DNA of 64,000 nucleotides from Streptomyces aurantiacus (lineage in GTDB: Bacteria; Actinomycetota; Actinomycetes; Streptomycetales; Streptomycetaceae), in assembly GCF_001418335.1 (NCBI RefSeq), contig NZ_LIPP01000099.1:1-64000 (forward strand), read 5' to 3'. Below, piece by piece: positions 13,001 to 19,592 of the stretch. A program made the position numbers and the translations under genes. How positions within the stretch are numbered: position 1 is the first letter of the stretch; each line of letters opens with the position of its first letter. A model generated the notes under the pieces. That model had not been told where the DNA came from. It ran no database searches and saw only the letters and a program-made list of their open reading frames with translations.

Positions 13001-13454
13001 TCCGGCGACGGGAGAGTCCTACGCCGAGCGGCTCGCCCACTGCTGCCGGGCCAACATCACCGCGATGACCGGCCACACCGCACCCCGCGTGACCCGTACG
13101 CCCAGCACCCTGTGGCTCGCCACCGAGGCCACAGAGGCCACCACCGGCCTGACCCTCGCCGCGCCCGCGCCATCCACCACAGCCGCAGCCGCAGCCGCAG
13201 CCCCAGCCGCTGCCGCTGCCGCGGAATGGACGGCGCTGCTTCCCCATCCCGCCCGTGTGCACCACGTACACGCCACTCACTACGGCATCGTCACCGGTCG
13301 GCACGCCCAGGACATCGCCCGCGCGATCGACGCGGAACGGCCGGGCGACGCCGCCGACGACGGCAGGCCCGTCGACCTCGACCCACACATCGGAGACATC
13401 CATGGACCAGTTCACCCTGGACGCCGTCGAGCGCATCACGACGGCGCCCCGTGA
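4032..13454 (+). CDS. Hybrid NRPS-PKS, A-T-C-A-T-KS-KR-ACP-TE, AT-less
   Basis: This is a 3140-residue megasynthase. Domains in order: A1 (about 30-525, YTSGTTGRPKG, pocket D-A-F-F-L-G-A-T-F, resembling published Val/Ile codes); T1 (NGGDSL, Ser about 582); C (HHIAVDG about 779); A2 (about 1107-1595, pocket D-V-Q-F-V-A-H-V-V, resembling the published Pro code); T2 (GAGSLD, Ser about 1650); KS (about 1709-2118, Cys1866 in ACASS, His2002 in EAHGTGT, His2040 in KSQIGH); KR (GGTGGIG about 2514, Tyr2648); ACP (LGADSL, Ser2792); and TE (GWSFG, Ser2928). No acyltransferase with a GHSxG motif lies between KS and KR, so malonyl loading must come in trans. Expected product: an aliphatic amino acid joined to a proline extended by two carbons and reduced to a beta-hydroxy acid. 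The start is the ATG in TGATG; a GTG codon lies directly before it. Confidence 0.95.
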   Translation: MSGFPTSGLTASGPTASGPLLADAVLGQARLTPDALAVVDGDHRLDYAALEQAALRVARGLRARGIGAGQAVAVCLPRSWQLVCVMLGIRRAGATVVPLDAQSPAERRRHILDDSAAAALVHDGTVATLGVGADPGFLLDVAELLGTDANTDANTGTDAGLDAGSGTGLLDEVGPATDAAASFLFYTSGTTGRPKGVEVKDAGIMRLADPGFLSPTTGARYASMSNPAFDALSFEVWVPLLTGGTCVVLSDEQVQNPRLLADVLRRRRIDVLFVTAALFNAVSDTAPHCFDSVGQVLVGGEQLNASRIRRWYRDNPGAATCLVNAYGPTESSTFALYHPVPRDFDGDTVPVGRPLPATDALLVADGSRTADTDEVGELYLSGAGLATGYRNLPEETARRFVPLPWHDAGRAVWYRTGDLARRDAAGLLTFVGRADRQVKVRGFRVEPGEVEQRLAAHPAVLQARVCVRRDVDGAHELLAYLVLGSEPTYEEYDAYERHLTATLPPYMRPHRTHLVDALPLNANGKVDDTALLAGPAPTWRRTSVTAVEVTDAQQEVLEMAGSVLGVPGLRPDDRWIPNGGDSLKALRLRFRIRQRWNVEVPQTVVLREDFATLTEAISSATSAAHQSSPLHPSVPAASGQRTAPATSEQQRLWLLDRSDPHSRAYHVPLAFHLEGTVDEDALRAALTRLTVEHPALRTAFRSAPEGLLQQVGDPFDPWEPATVLDDEADESGEGYEGSEGWETAARRFFAVPFDLAEARMLRAGLLHTPGGTVLLLHLHHIAVDGWSLNVLFRDLTAFTASAAGHEGREGTRHTPLDFALWQRRWHLEPSYKEQRSALHRQYAALAPAAPPPVAADTAGTEARLLSASVDLGRRSRLDRLGAELGLTRFQLLLAAFSWSLYGVTGQTRPLIASPVSGRPVTEFISAVGMFANTVLLPLRLEPGNGLRQQLAAQASGVQEILDRQDVALTDVLTDHDFGDGPLFDFMFVLENTDFGALSLPGCRVRPAWLQPADTKCALTLSVVERESGFDCLWEYAAGRFDAELVASAHRLFVRAIDLLTTDDADAADEGEDGAESEGEHTPAALVAPYRRTLPDPGQGPLSAPGFTTVAEGFALQVGRTPHAPALTTGDHTLTYTELDARARSLAAELADRHPLPADPAAPARVALYLSPSAEHVVALLAAAQLNLTVVPLDPAYPPALLRRILRDAAPLCVLTAPGAEADVDVDTIAPPELPRHPIDLSAAAPPAPRPAPHAGLRPLYTLFTSGSTGTPKGVDVPDLTLCNLLHWQSEAGGLGRAAVTQQFSMLSFDVSFQEILTTLCSGGRLHLVRPEWRQDLPALLDQLEQAGVERLFLPCVALQLLAEHAVHLGRFPSRLREVVTAGEQLLCTDAIRRWFAGLADARLFNHYGPTETHVVSGLCLDGDPMLWPARPAIGRPVANTVLRVVDDSDEPLPPGAAGRLLIGGPMASPCYLGDAELNRSRFTELPGQGTFYRSGDLAHFDAAGLLHFDGRDDDQIKISGHRLELGHLEAALLRHPAVIGALVARDGDSLVALLQCRGDDPDLKDLTTHLAGQIPPFARIRTFRRVEALPRTPSGKLDRRAVATLGRELLGPDTTESAVSAREARLCELFATVTGKRVLPDQRFFDAGAGSLDLMRFQLRCGVDLGLSFAVADLFEHVTVRSLSRFLDAAGGPAPAAASFPAERDGISDEPIAVVGMAVRLPGAPDLASFWRMVESAERGIEHFPAPAGRVGARSQMDGLLAFDPHRFGISPQEARLMDPQQRHLLMSCVEALAHAGLADPASRRVGLVAGCGENTYFQSMLREADPAALPDGFRLALHHDKDFLATKAAYHLGLTGPAFTVQAACASSLVGVHIAAGLLRQGEADVMLAGGVLVDTLLTDGYTYRPQHIFSPDGHCRPFSDDAAGTVGASGVGVVVLKPLSLAERDGDTVYAVVTGSALNNDGAAKLGYSAPSVAGQREVIRTALRRSGRTGTDIGYVEAHGTGTRLGDPVEVAALRQALDLPDSASCALSSVKSQIGHLGAAAGVVGLVRAALAVHHGVIPPNVDFRRLNPEIGTEPAPFHIPTTARPWPAGRPRVAAVSSFGIGGTNAHLILEHHAATAPAQAPSDTGGRLVLSADSEDALRTDARRIAGHLAAAPRTYAQVLRHLRGGRPTRTHRVEAFCPDAESAVAWLRTVADGTERATASGTAAGTAQEQAQRSAPPPWDFPPPAFALTDHDFPRADRQPERGTTAGSAVDAPPARMPEDAWLHQTEWARTRRAVPYTGPVSGRPVVVVTDGTSTPVDWKALHSAHSRVVHVTTGTAFARFGTDRYEVDPADPASLTLLLRDVVHDAPEGFEWLHALPLGVEGPVGERSLEDARRVCLDHTAALCQAAADLPSGTRPRLWWLSHGAQPVTGDVPRPELGLLAAAVEVPRQELGLDTRWIDLPGADPSQWAHLLPLVLAEPHTADGPERRIALRRGYWWRPVARPVLPPLSHASAGLMEGDGTHLVLGGTGGIGTGIAAWLLERTDARVVLLARHPALPPALARWSDRVTLVAADLAEEPLDDLLERLAPHTARLHGIVHAAGSATGALLVRRDAGTMRTASRAKLRAALLTERLIARHRPRYAAYCSSLSALFGGVGQFDYAAANGVLDAFAHYDGDAASATVRLSIGWDVWRDSGMARDALGTDTRHQAHLRTGLSTAEGQRVFADAVELQLPHLLVSTTPLEASRYFYEPPGPGTAHKPQAAHEPLGAVEPPDATHLLEAARGLLGTDTLDPAASLYDLGADSLTLLDLLSEVKRLYGVDVELSRLSHQVSVNDLLARLDRPPPAEDSSGDPVAIETWQTGDDQDVLCVIHPVGGDIQAYRPLVSALDARTTVCLVPDPALRDPRLPHWSVAERAGRYLAALRARFPSPKTRLRLAGWSFGALVAHSMAATAEAAGRPLDRLYLLDPPAPHASPLPEGLDEDALRAVFQHELLGNKRQSTSPATGESYAERLAHCCRANITAMTGHTAPRVTRTPSTLWLATEATEATTGLTLAAPAPSTTAAAAAAAPAAAAAAEWTALLPHPARVHHVHATHYGIVTGRHAQDIARAIDAERPGDAADDGRPVDLDPHIGDIHGPVHPGRRRAHHDGAP

Positions 13455-14280
13455 GACCTACGACAGCTTCACCGTCGACCCGCTGACCCCGCTCCTGGGC
13501 GCGGAGATATCCGGCCTCGACCTCTCCGAGGAACTGACTCCGGTCCAGCAGAAGGACGTCAGGGCGGCCTTCCTGACCCACCACGTCCTCGTCTTCCACG
13601 ACCAGCACCTCGCGCCCGAGGACCACAAACGGTTCGCCGCGCTCTTCGGCCCCCTGCATCCGGTCGCCCTGCCCGAGGAGGGTTCCGACCCGTACATCCT
13701 TGAGATCCGCGCGGACAGAAACTCCCGTGCCGTCGCCGGCAACGGCTGGCACGCCGACGGGACCGCCGACGCCGAGCCCTCCCTCGGCTCGATGCTCTAC
13801 GTGACCGAGGTCCCGGAGATCGGCAGCGGAGGCGACACCCTCTTCGCCAACATGCACCTCGCCTACGACATGCTGTCCCCGGCGATGAAGACGTTCCTGG
13901 ACGGGCTGACCGCCGTCCACGACGGCGCGCGTCCCTGGCTCGCGCAGGGGCAGATGCCCCCGCCCGAGTACGACGTGCCGCGCAACGAGCACCCGGTCGT
14001 GGTGCGTCACCCCGACACCGGACGCAAGCTCCTGTTCGTCAACGGCCCGTACACGTCACGGATCACGCAGTTGTCCGACGCCGAGAGCACGGCCGTCCTC
14101 CACATGCTGTACGACCACATCGCCCGCACGAACCTGCTGCACTGCCGGGTCCGCTGGCAGGCCGATACCCTGGCGTTCTGGGACAACCGCTGTGTCCAGC
14201 ACCATGCCACCTGGGACTACTTCCCGCACTCCCGCTACGGGCAGCGCATCGCCATCGACGGAACCCGGCCCTTGGCCTGA
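13402..14280 (+). CDS. TauD/TfdA-family Fe(II)/2-oxoglutarate dioxygenase
   Basis: A 292-residue non-haem iron oxygenase that would hydroxylate an unactivated carbon using 2-oxoglutarate and O2. The iron facial triad is visible as HxD at His117-Asp119 (GWHADG) and a distal His at 267 or 268 (QHHATWD), followed by Arg residues for 2-oxoglutarate binding. The start is ATG 13402, with GGAG six bases upstream. This places the first 53 bases inside the 3' end of the NRPS-PKS gene in another frame, so the two genes are tightly coupled. In rimosamide/detoxin clusters a TauD-like enzyme accompanies the NRPS and NRPS-PKS genes and is thought to oxidise the proline-derived ring. The same role is inferred here. 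Confidence 0.92.
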   Translation: MDQFTLDAVERITTAPRETYDSFTVDPLTPLLGAEISGLDLSEELTPVQQKDVRAAFLTHHVLVFHDQHLAPEDHKRFAALFGPLHPVALPEEGSDPYILEIRADRNSRAVAGNGWHADGTADAEPSLGSMLYVTEVPEIGSGGDTLFANMHLAYDMLSPAMKTFLDGLTAVHDGARPWLAQGQMPPPEYDVPRNEHPVVVRHPDTGRKLLFVNGPYTSRITQLSDAESTAVLHMLYDHIARTNLLHCRVRWQADTLAFWDNRCVQHHATWDYFPHSRYGQRIAIDGTRPLA

Positions 14281-14324
14281 CCACGGTGTGTTCGTACCGA
14301 GGACACTCCGGCGAGGCCCCGGTG

Positions 14325-14360
14325 CCTGCCCGGCGGCACCGACCGGTGCGGTCGGGCAGG
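14325..14360. terminator. Probable bidirectional terminator hairpin
   Basis: Nested inverted repeat between two convergent genes. The outer arms are CCTGCCCG and CGGGCAGG; the inner arms are GCACC and GGTGC around a GACC loop. There is no T-run, which is usual for Streptomyces. It lies 45 bases after the dioxygenase stop and 19 bases from the stop of the leftward gene. Confidence 0.55.
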
Positions 14361-14378
14361 TCCCGGCATGCGTCGGTG

Positions 14379-15986
14379 TCAGGGGCGCAGGTACCGGGTC
14401 AGCTGTTCCAGCAGGCGTGCGGCGTCCTGGAGGTTGCGGGCGGTGTCCGAGAAGTCCACGGCGAGCAGTTCCCCCGTGTCGGCGCCGCTCTCCTTGTCCG
14501 CTCCTGACACCGGAGCGGGAATCCTCGTCCCCCGGTATCCCACCGGCTCCGCGCCGGCATCCTGCCGGTAGCCGACGAAGTCGCAGTCGCCGGGAGCCGC
14601 GGACTCGGCGCCGCCGTCGAAGAAGCGCACCGCGTTCAACTGGGTCTCGTCCGCACCGCGGTTGGCGGTGATCCGCAGGCGGTAGTGCCGATGGGCCTCG
14701 GCGCGGGCGAGCGCGAACTCCTTGGTCTGGTAACGCCCGTGGAAGGACTCGCCCTCGCGGGAGTCCAGCCGCGTCCAGTCCCGGCCGTCGGCGGAACCCT
14801 CCAGCACCCAGACCGCCGGGTCGCGGTCGGGGGCGTCGTTGGCGGAGGTCAGGCTGTAGGCGCTCACGGCGACGGGAAGGTCGAAGGTGAAGCTCAGCTC
14901 GGGGTCCTGCTCGTGAGCGAGCCACTTGCTGTGCGGCTTCACCAGGTTCTTCGCGACCTCGCCGAACTCCGCGAACTCCTCGCTGGCCCACACCTGCGAG
15001 ACCAGGTCGGTGATGTCGCGCCGCTCGCCGGACACCGGGGCCTGTCCCACGACGGCCGCGGTGAGCAGGGAGAGCGAGGTGGCCGCGCCGTGGCGGTCGC
15101 TCCATGTCACGCGTTCCACCGGTGCGCCGCCGTCGTCGAGCAGCAGCCGCAGCCGGCCGGCCGGGCTCCACACTCCGTCGTGCGCCTCCTCGGTGGTGAA
15201 GTGCCGCACGGTGGTACCGGCGGCGGCGCCCGTGTGGGGCATACGGCCGGTGAGGGTGCCGCGCAGTTCACCGAGAGAGCCGTCGGCGTCCCGGAAGTGG
15301 CCGTGGAACCCCGACAGATCCGAATAGAACGCCACGGAGGACTCCGTCCCCGTGGTCCCGCGCCACGCCAGCCGGGTGACCGGTTCCCGCTCCCCGGCGA
15401 CGTCGTGGGTCTCGCTCCGGTCGAGAAGGAAGCGCAGCTCCGCCGCCGGCTGCCAGGCGGCGCCTCCGAGGCGGCGGCGCTCGGTGGTGAAGACCCACCC
15501 GGATCGTTCACCTGTGTCGTGCCCGGAACCACGCCGTGCCCGGCCGTCGTGTTCGGCGGAGTCCACCATGAGGGTCCGCAGCCGGAGCACGCCGTCGCCT
15601 CCCCTTTCGGCGTCGGCATCGGCCTCGGCCTCGGCATCGGCGTTGTGTATCGCCAGGACGTTGGCGCCCGGCCGCAGCGCCGTGCCGGGCACGGTCAGCA
15701 CGTACTCCCGTACGGTGTCGGGGCCTTCGGCTCCGGGCAGCAGGAAGTTCTTGGCCAGCGGCTCACCGTTCACCGTGACGTCGATCGGCGCGGCGACACC
15801 GAGCACCGACATGCGCAGCACGGCTTCGGTGATCTCCGCGCCGTCCGGCACCATGAAGTCCACATCGAGGTGGCCGCCGGACGCCACCACGACGTAGGAC
15901 GGAGCGACCACGCAGCGGTGCTGACGCACGACGGCGTTCGACAACTCGGCGGGCCGGGTGGCGAAATCGACGAAGACAGGGTCCAT
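14379..15986 (-). CDS. Uncharacterised protein with C-terminal discoidin-like domain
   Basis: A 535-residue protein without signal peptide or membrane segment. The C-terminal part (roughly 335-480) has the pattern of an F5/8 type C (discoidin) carbohydrate-binding fold: SxxSxNDxxDRDPxxWxLxGSxDGxxW, then a strand ending FxxxxxxHRHYRLxI. The N-terminal 120 residues look like an all-beta sandwich, and the middle carries Trp/Phe-rich beta repeats (GWVFTTERR, SVAFYSDLSGFHGHF). I recognise no catalytic motif. The start is ATG 15986 with AGGAA five bases before it; a GTG directly upstream is the alternative. It is convergent with the biosynthetic cluster and transcribed alone. Function unknown; glycan binding is a guess from the fold. 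Confidence 0.75.
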   Translation of the reverse strand: MDPVFVDFATRPAELSNAVVRQHRCVVAPSYVVVASGGHLDVDFMVPDGAEITEAVLRMSVLGVAAPIDVTVNGEPLAKNFLLPGAEGPDTVREYVLTVPGTALRPGANVLAIHNADAEAEADADAERGGDGVLRLRTLMVDSAEHDGRARRGSGHDTGERSGWVFTTERRRLGGAAWQPAAELRFLLDRSETHDVAGEREPVTRLAWRGTTGTESSVAFYSDLSGFHGHFRDADGSLGELRGTLTGRMPHTGAAAGTTVRHFTTEEAHDGVWSPAGRLRLLLDDGGAPVERVTWSDRHGAATSLSLLTAAVVGQAPVSGERRDITDLVSQVWASEEFAEFGEVAKNLVKPHSKWLAHEQDPELSFTFDLPVAVSAYSLTSANDAPDRDPAVWVLEGSADGRDWTRLDSREGESFHGRYQTKEFALARAEAHRHYRLRITANRGADETQLNAVRFFDGGAESAAPGDCDFVGYRQDAGAEPVGYRGTRIPAPVSGADKESGADTGELLAVDFSDTARNLQDAARLLEQLTRYLRP

Positions 15987-16195
15987 CACGTTTCCTCACG
16001 ATCGTCCAGGACACCGCACGCGGCCAGGTGACCGGTCGGTGATCCGTTTCGTCCAGGACACTAACGCCCGCCTCTGACAACAGCCCGCAGCCACAGGGGA
16101 GTTGGGGCCGAACCGCGACGAGCGCGGTGCGTGCCGCGGACATCCGGCTCCGAAGCCTTATGCCGCTGCAATCACGGTCCTGGTTTCATGACGCG

Positions 16196-16858
16196 ATGAG
16201 AGTGCTGATAGCCGAGGACCATCGCGTGCTCGCCCGTACGATCGCCACCGGTCTGCGGCGGCAGGCGATGGCCGTCGACATAGCCGGCACGGGGGACGAG
16301 GCCGAGCGGAGGTGTCTGCTCACCGCCTACGACGTACTGATCCTCGACCGTGACCTGCCGGTCATGACCGGTGACGAGGTGTGCAGGCGGCTGCGGGACC
16401 TGGCGGATCCGCCGCGCATCCTGATGCTGACCGCGGCCGGGGAGATCACGGACAAGGTCTACGGACTCACCACGCTCGGCGCGGACGACTACCTGGCCAA
16501 ACCCTTCGACTTCGCCGAACTGGTGGCCCGCGTACGGGCTTTGAGCCGCAGATCGCCGCAGCCGCCGCGCACCGTTCTGCGGCAGGGCGGCATCACACTG
16601 GACGGGACGCGGCGCGAGGTGTCCGTGGACGGCCGCCCGCTGGAGCTGACTCCCAAGGAGTTCGCGGTCCTGCATCTGCTGCTCCAGGCCTGCGGGGCGG
16701 CGGTGCCGCACCGGGAGATCGTCCGCACCCTCTGGGACGAGAACCTCGACCCGCGTACCAGCGCGGTCCGGGCCACCGTCAGCCGGCTGCGCGGCAAACT
16801 CGGTGACCCGGGCCTCATCAGCGTCGACAAGGGGCAGGGATACCGCCTGTGCGACTGA
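16196..16858 (+). CDS. OmpR-family response regulator
   Basis: A 220-residue two-component regulator. The receiver domain (1-115) has the acidic pair in AEDH, phosphoacceptor Asp51 (LILDRDLP), the TA of MLTAAG and the Lys of YLAKPF. The C-terminal winged helix (about 125-218) carries LTPKEFAVL and the recognition helix in RATVSRLRGKL. I chose the start at MRVLIAEDH, the family norm; an in-frame GTG 69 bases upstream would add an unlikely basic tail, and no strong ribosome binding site is visible. It overlaps the sensor kinase gene by ten bases. The signal and targets are not evident. Confidence 0.93.
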   Translation: MRVLIAEDHRVLARTIATGLRRQAMAVDIAGTGDEAERRCLLTAYDVLILDRDLPVMTGDEVCRRLRDLADPPRILMLTAAGEITDKVYGLTTLGADDYLAKPFDFAELVARVRALSRRSPQPPRTVLRQGGITLDGTRREVSVDGRPLELTPKEFAVLHLLLQACGAAVPHREIVRTLWDENLDPRTSAVRATVSRLRGKLGDPGLISVDKGQGYRLCD

Positions 16859-18060
16859 ACCCGCGGACGCTCCTCGGCAGGCTCCCCTTCCGCGCCCGCC
16901 TGGCCGCGGCCATCTCCGCCCTGTTCCTGGTGGCCGGTGTGGCGCTGCTCGCCTTCGTGGTGCTCCTCGCGCGCTACGGGACGGCCCAGCAGGTCCAGGG
17001 GATCGCCGTCGAGCACGGCAATGTGTCGACATACGGCGATGTGCCGACGAGTCCTGAGCATTCCTCGGGCCGCACAGGCCTCGCAGGGCCGCAGCCGGCC
17101 CGGGGCAGGGCCGACGGCGACATGGCACTGATCCGAAAGATCGACTGGACCGTCCAGGCCGTCCAGGACACCGCCCTGCGGCAAATGGTGCTCTGGTCGG
17201 CGGTCGGGCTGCTGGTCATGGCGCTGCTGGTCGGCCTGCTCGGCTGGTGGCTGGCCGGGCGGGCACTGCGGCCGGTCACCTCGATGACCGAAGCGGCCCG
17301 CCGCATCAGCGAGCAGAACCTGCACCAACGGCTGGCACTCACCGGACCCGACGACGAGCTCCAGCGCCTCGCCGACACCTTCGACACCATGCTCGAACGG
17401 CTGGAGAAGTCCTTCGAGAGCCAGCGGCGCTTCATCGCCAACGCCTCCCACGAACTCAGAACACCCCTCGCCGTCCAGCGCGCTAGCCTCCAGGTGGGCC
17501 TCGCCGACCCGCTCCCCGAGGGGCTCGCGGAAGTCCGCGAGGACCTGCTCACCGCCAACCGTGAAGCCGAACAGCTGGTCAACGCCCTGCTCCTGCTCGC
17601 CCGCAGTGACCGCGGTCTGGAGGAGACCGTCGACGTCGACGTCGCGGCCACCGCCGAGACGGTGACGGCCGAACTCGCCGCGCAGGCCGCGATCGAGTGC
17701 GTGGACATCGGTCTCACGGCGAAAGCCCCGCGGCCCGTCCTCGGCGACCCCCTCCTGCTACGGCATCTGCTGACCAACCTCATCGGCAACGCGGTTCGCC
17801 ACAACCGTCCGGGCGGTCATGTCCGCGTACGGGTCGAGGACCGCACCGTGACCGTGACCAACACCGGCCCCCTGGTGTCCGCCGAACAGATCCCCGCCCT
17901 GTTCGAGCCGTTCCGCCGCCTCGCCCAGGACCGTACCGGCACCACCGGCCACGGCCTGGGCCTCTCCATCGCCGACTCCATCGCCAAGGCCCACAACGCC
18001 GGACTGACGGCCGAACCCGGCGAAGACGGCGGGCTCCACATCACCTTGTCCTTTGCCTGA
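16849..18060 (+). CDS. HAMP-containing sensor histidine kinase
   Basis: A 403-residue membrane kinase paired with the overlapping response regulator. Two transmembrane helices (about 18-42 and 108-135) flank a short extracytoplasmic loop. Then come a HAMP domain, a dimerisation helix with phosphoacceptor His201 (NASHELRTPL), and a HATPase domain with an N-box (LIGNAVRHN) and a G-box (GHGLGLSI). The expected DxGxG G1 box is degenerate (TVTNTGP). The start is GTG, inside the last codons of the regulator gene. The loop of about 65 residues is too short for a folded ligand domain, so it may sense envelope state or a small ligand. Confidence 0.93.
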   Translation: MRLNPRTLLGRLPFRARLAAAISALFLVAGVALLAFVVLLARYGTAQQVQGIAVEHGNVSTYGDVPTSPEHSSGRTGLAGPQPARGRADGDMALIRKIDWTVQAVQDTALRQMVLWSAVGLLVMALLVGLLGWWLAGRALRPVTSMTEAARRISEQNLHQRLALTGPDDELQRLADTFDTMLERLEKSFESQRRFIANASHELRTPLAVQRASLQVGLADPLPEGLAEVREDLLTANREAEQLVNALLLLARSDRGLEETVDVDVAATAETVTAELAAQAAIECVDIGLTAKAPRPVLGDPLLLRHLLTNLIGNAVRHNRPGGHVRVRVEDRTVTVTNTGPLVSAEQIPALFEPFRRLAQDRTGTTGHGLGLSIADSIAKAHNAGLTAEPGEDGGLHITLSFA

Positions 18061-18083
18061 CCGCGTGCTTTCGCTGACCGCGC

Positions 18084-19589
18084 TCATCGACGCGCGGAGC
18101 CGGTGAGGACGGCTGTCGTGCCGTCCGCCCTGGGGTCGCTCGCCGCGTCGACCTCGCCCGCTCGCAGCCGCGCCGTCTGTACGTGGCCCGCCTCGTCGTG
18201 CGGTCCCGCTGTCCCGGCCACCTCCAGGCCCAGCCGGAGCGCGACGGCGGTCAGGTGCCCGGCGTCCGGGGTGCCGGGCTCAAGGACGAGGGTGGGGTGC
18301 GCGCGGTCCAGGTCGCGGGAGCCGATGACCCACCGGGGACGGGCCAGTACGTCCTTCGGGGCGGGGGCGTCGAGGAGGTCCTCGGCCACCTGCGACAGGA
18401 TCCACGCCTGGGCCCTGCCGCCCTGGCAGCCGAGGGACACGACGCGTCCCGGGGCCGTGGCGAGCGCCGGGCACAGCGTGTGCGGGGGCCGCGCCCCGGG
18501 CCGCAGCGCCCCGGGGTGCGCCGGGTCCAGGCTGAACGCCGAGCCGCGGTTGTGGAGTACGACGCCGGTCGCCGGGTCGGCGATGCCCGATCCGAAGCTC
18601 TGGAACACGCTCTGGATCAGGGCCACCGCGTTGCCCTCGTCGTCGACGGCGGTGACGGCGACCGTGTCCCCGGCCGGTCTGGGTCCTGCGGGCAGCGCGG
18701 CGATGTCGCGCTCGGCGCGCAGCAGCAGTCCTTCGATGTCCACGGCGCCCGACCGGGGGTCGCCGAGGAGCGCGTCCCTGCGAAGCTCCGCCTGTCGCGC
18801 GGCGGTCAGCGGGTCGCCGCCGCGTCCGAGTACGGCCAGCAGGGCCGCTCCCTGGCTGGGCGGCGGGGCCACCCACCAGGTGACGCCGTTACGGGTCGCG
18901 CTCAGTGGAGCGGTGTTCTCCGCCCGGTGTCCTGCGAAGTCCGCCGCGTCGAGCAGGCTGCCGCGCTCACGCAGGCCCGCGACGAGGCGCCGGGCGGTCG
19001 GCCCGGTGTAGAAGTGGCGCCAGTCGTCGGAGAGTTCCGCCAGGGTCGCGGCCAGTGCCGGCTGGACCAGGGTGGCTCCGACGGAGAGCGGTTCGCCCGC
19101 CTTGTCCAGCAATAGCGCCGACAGCCCCGGGTCGGCCCGTACGACGTCGAGGCGGTTGCGGATCGCCCGGGCCAGTCCCTCGCTCACCGCGACACCGCCG
19201 TCGGCCAGGGCGAGGGCCGGTGCGAGGGTCCGGGCGAGCGGCAGCCGCGCTCCGAGGCGGGCGAGTTCCGCCCATCCGGCGACCACTCCGGGGACCGTCA
19301 CCGTGTGCGGGCCGCCGGGCGGCATCCGGTGCCCCGCCGCCCGCAGCGGTGCGGGGTCGGTGGCCGCCGCGGCGGCTCCCGCCGAGAGCACTGTGCGGAC
19401 GGTGCCGTGCGCGCCGTCGCGGACCAGGGCGACGAGGTCGCCGCCGATGGAGCACTGGTGCGGGTAGGCCACCGTGAGCGCCGCCGCGGCGGCGAGCGCG
19501 GCGTCGATCAGACCGCCGCCGGCGGCGGTCACCTGGCGTGCCGCCTCGATGGCGGCGGGATGGGGCGCGGCGATCGCGATCGTGGCCAC
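18084..19589 (-). CDS. Gamma-glutamyltransferase family hydrolase
   Basis: A 501-residue member of the Ntn-hydrolase gamma-glutamyltransferase family, which cleaves or transfers gamma-glutamyl groups after self-cleavage at a Thr. The N-terminal part has the family pattern AAxxxGGxxxDAAxA and SIGGDxxALV. The maturation Thr is probably Thr309 in GDTVAVTAVD, followed by SVFQSFGSGI and the oxyanion region. There is no signal peptide, unlike periplasmic GGTs, so it should act in the cytoplasm. It is the last gene of the long leftward operon, starting at GTG three bases after the cyclase stop. With a glutamine-synthetase-like ligase in the neighbouring operon, a role in removing a gamma-glutamyl group from a catabolic intermediate is plausible. 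Confidence 0.88.
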   Translation of the reverse strand: MATIAIAAPHPAAIEAARQVTAAGGGLIDAALAAAAALTVAYPHQCSIGGDLVALVRDGAHGTVRTVLSAGAAAAATDPAPLRAAGHRMPPGGPHTVTVPGVVAGWAELARLGARLPLARTLAPALALADGGVAVSEGLARAIRNRLDVVRADPGLSALLLDKAGEPLSVGATLVQPALAATLAELSDDWRHFYTGPTARRLVAGLRERGSLLDAADFAGHRAENTAPLSATRNGVTWWVAPPPSQGAALLAVLGRGGDPLTAARQAELRRDALLGDPRSGAVDIEGLLLRAERDIAALPAGPRPAGDTVAVTAVDDEGNAVALIQSVFQSFGSGIADPATGVVLHNRGSAFSLDPAHPGALRPGARPPHTLCPALATAPGRVVSLGCQGGRAQAWILSQVAEDLLDAPAPKDVLARPRWVIGSRDLDRAHPTLVLEPGTPDAGHLTAVALRLGLEVAGTAGPHDEAGHVQTARLRAGEVDAASDPRADGTTAVLTGSARR

Positions 19590-19592
19590 GGT

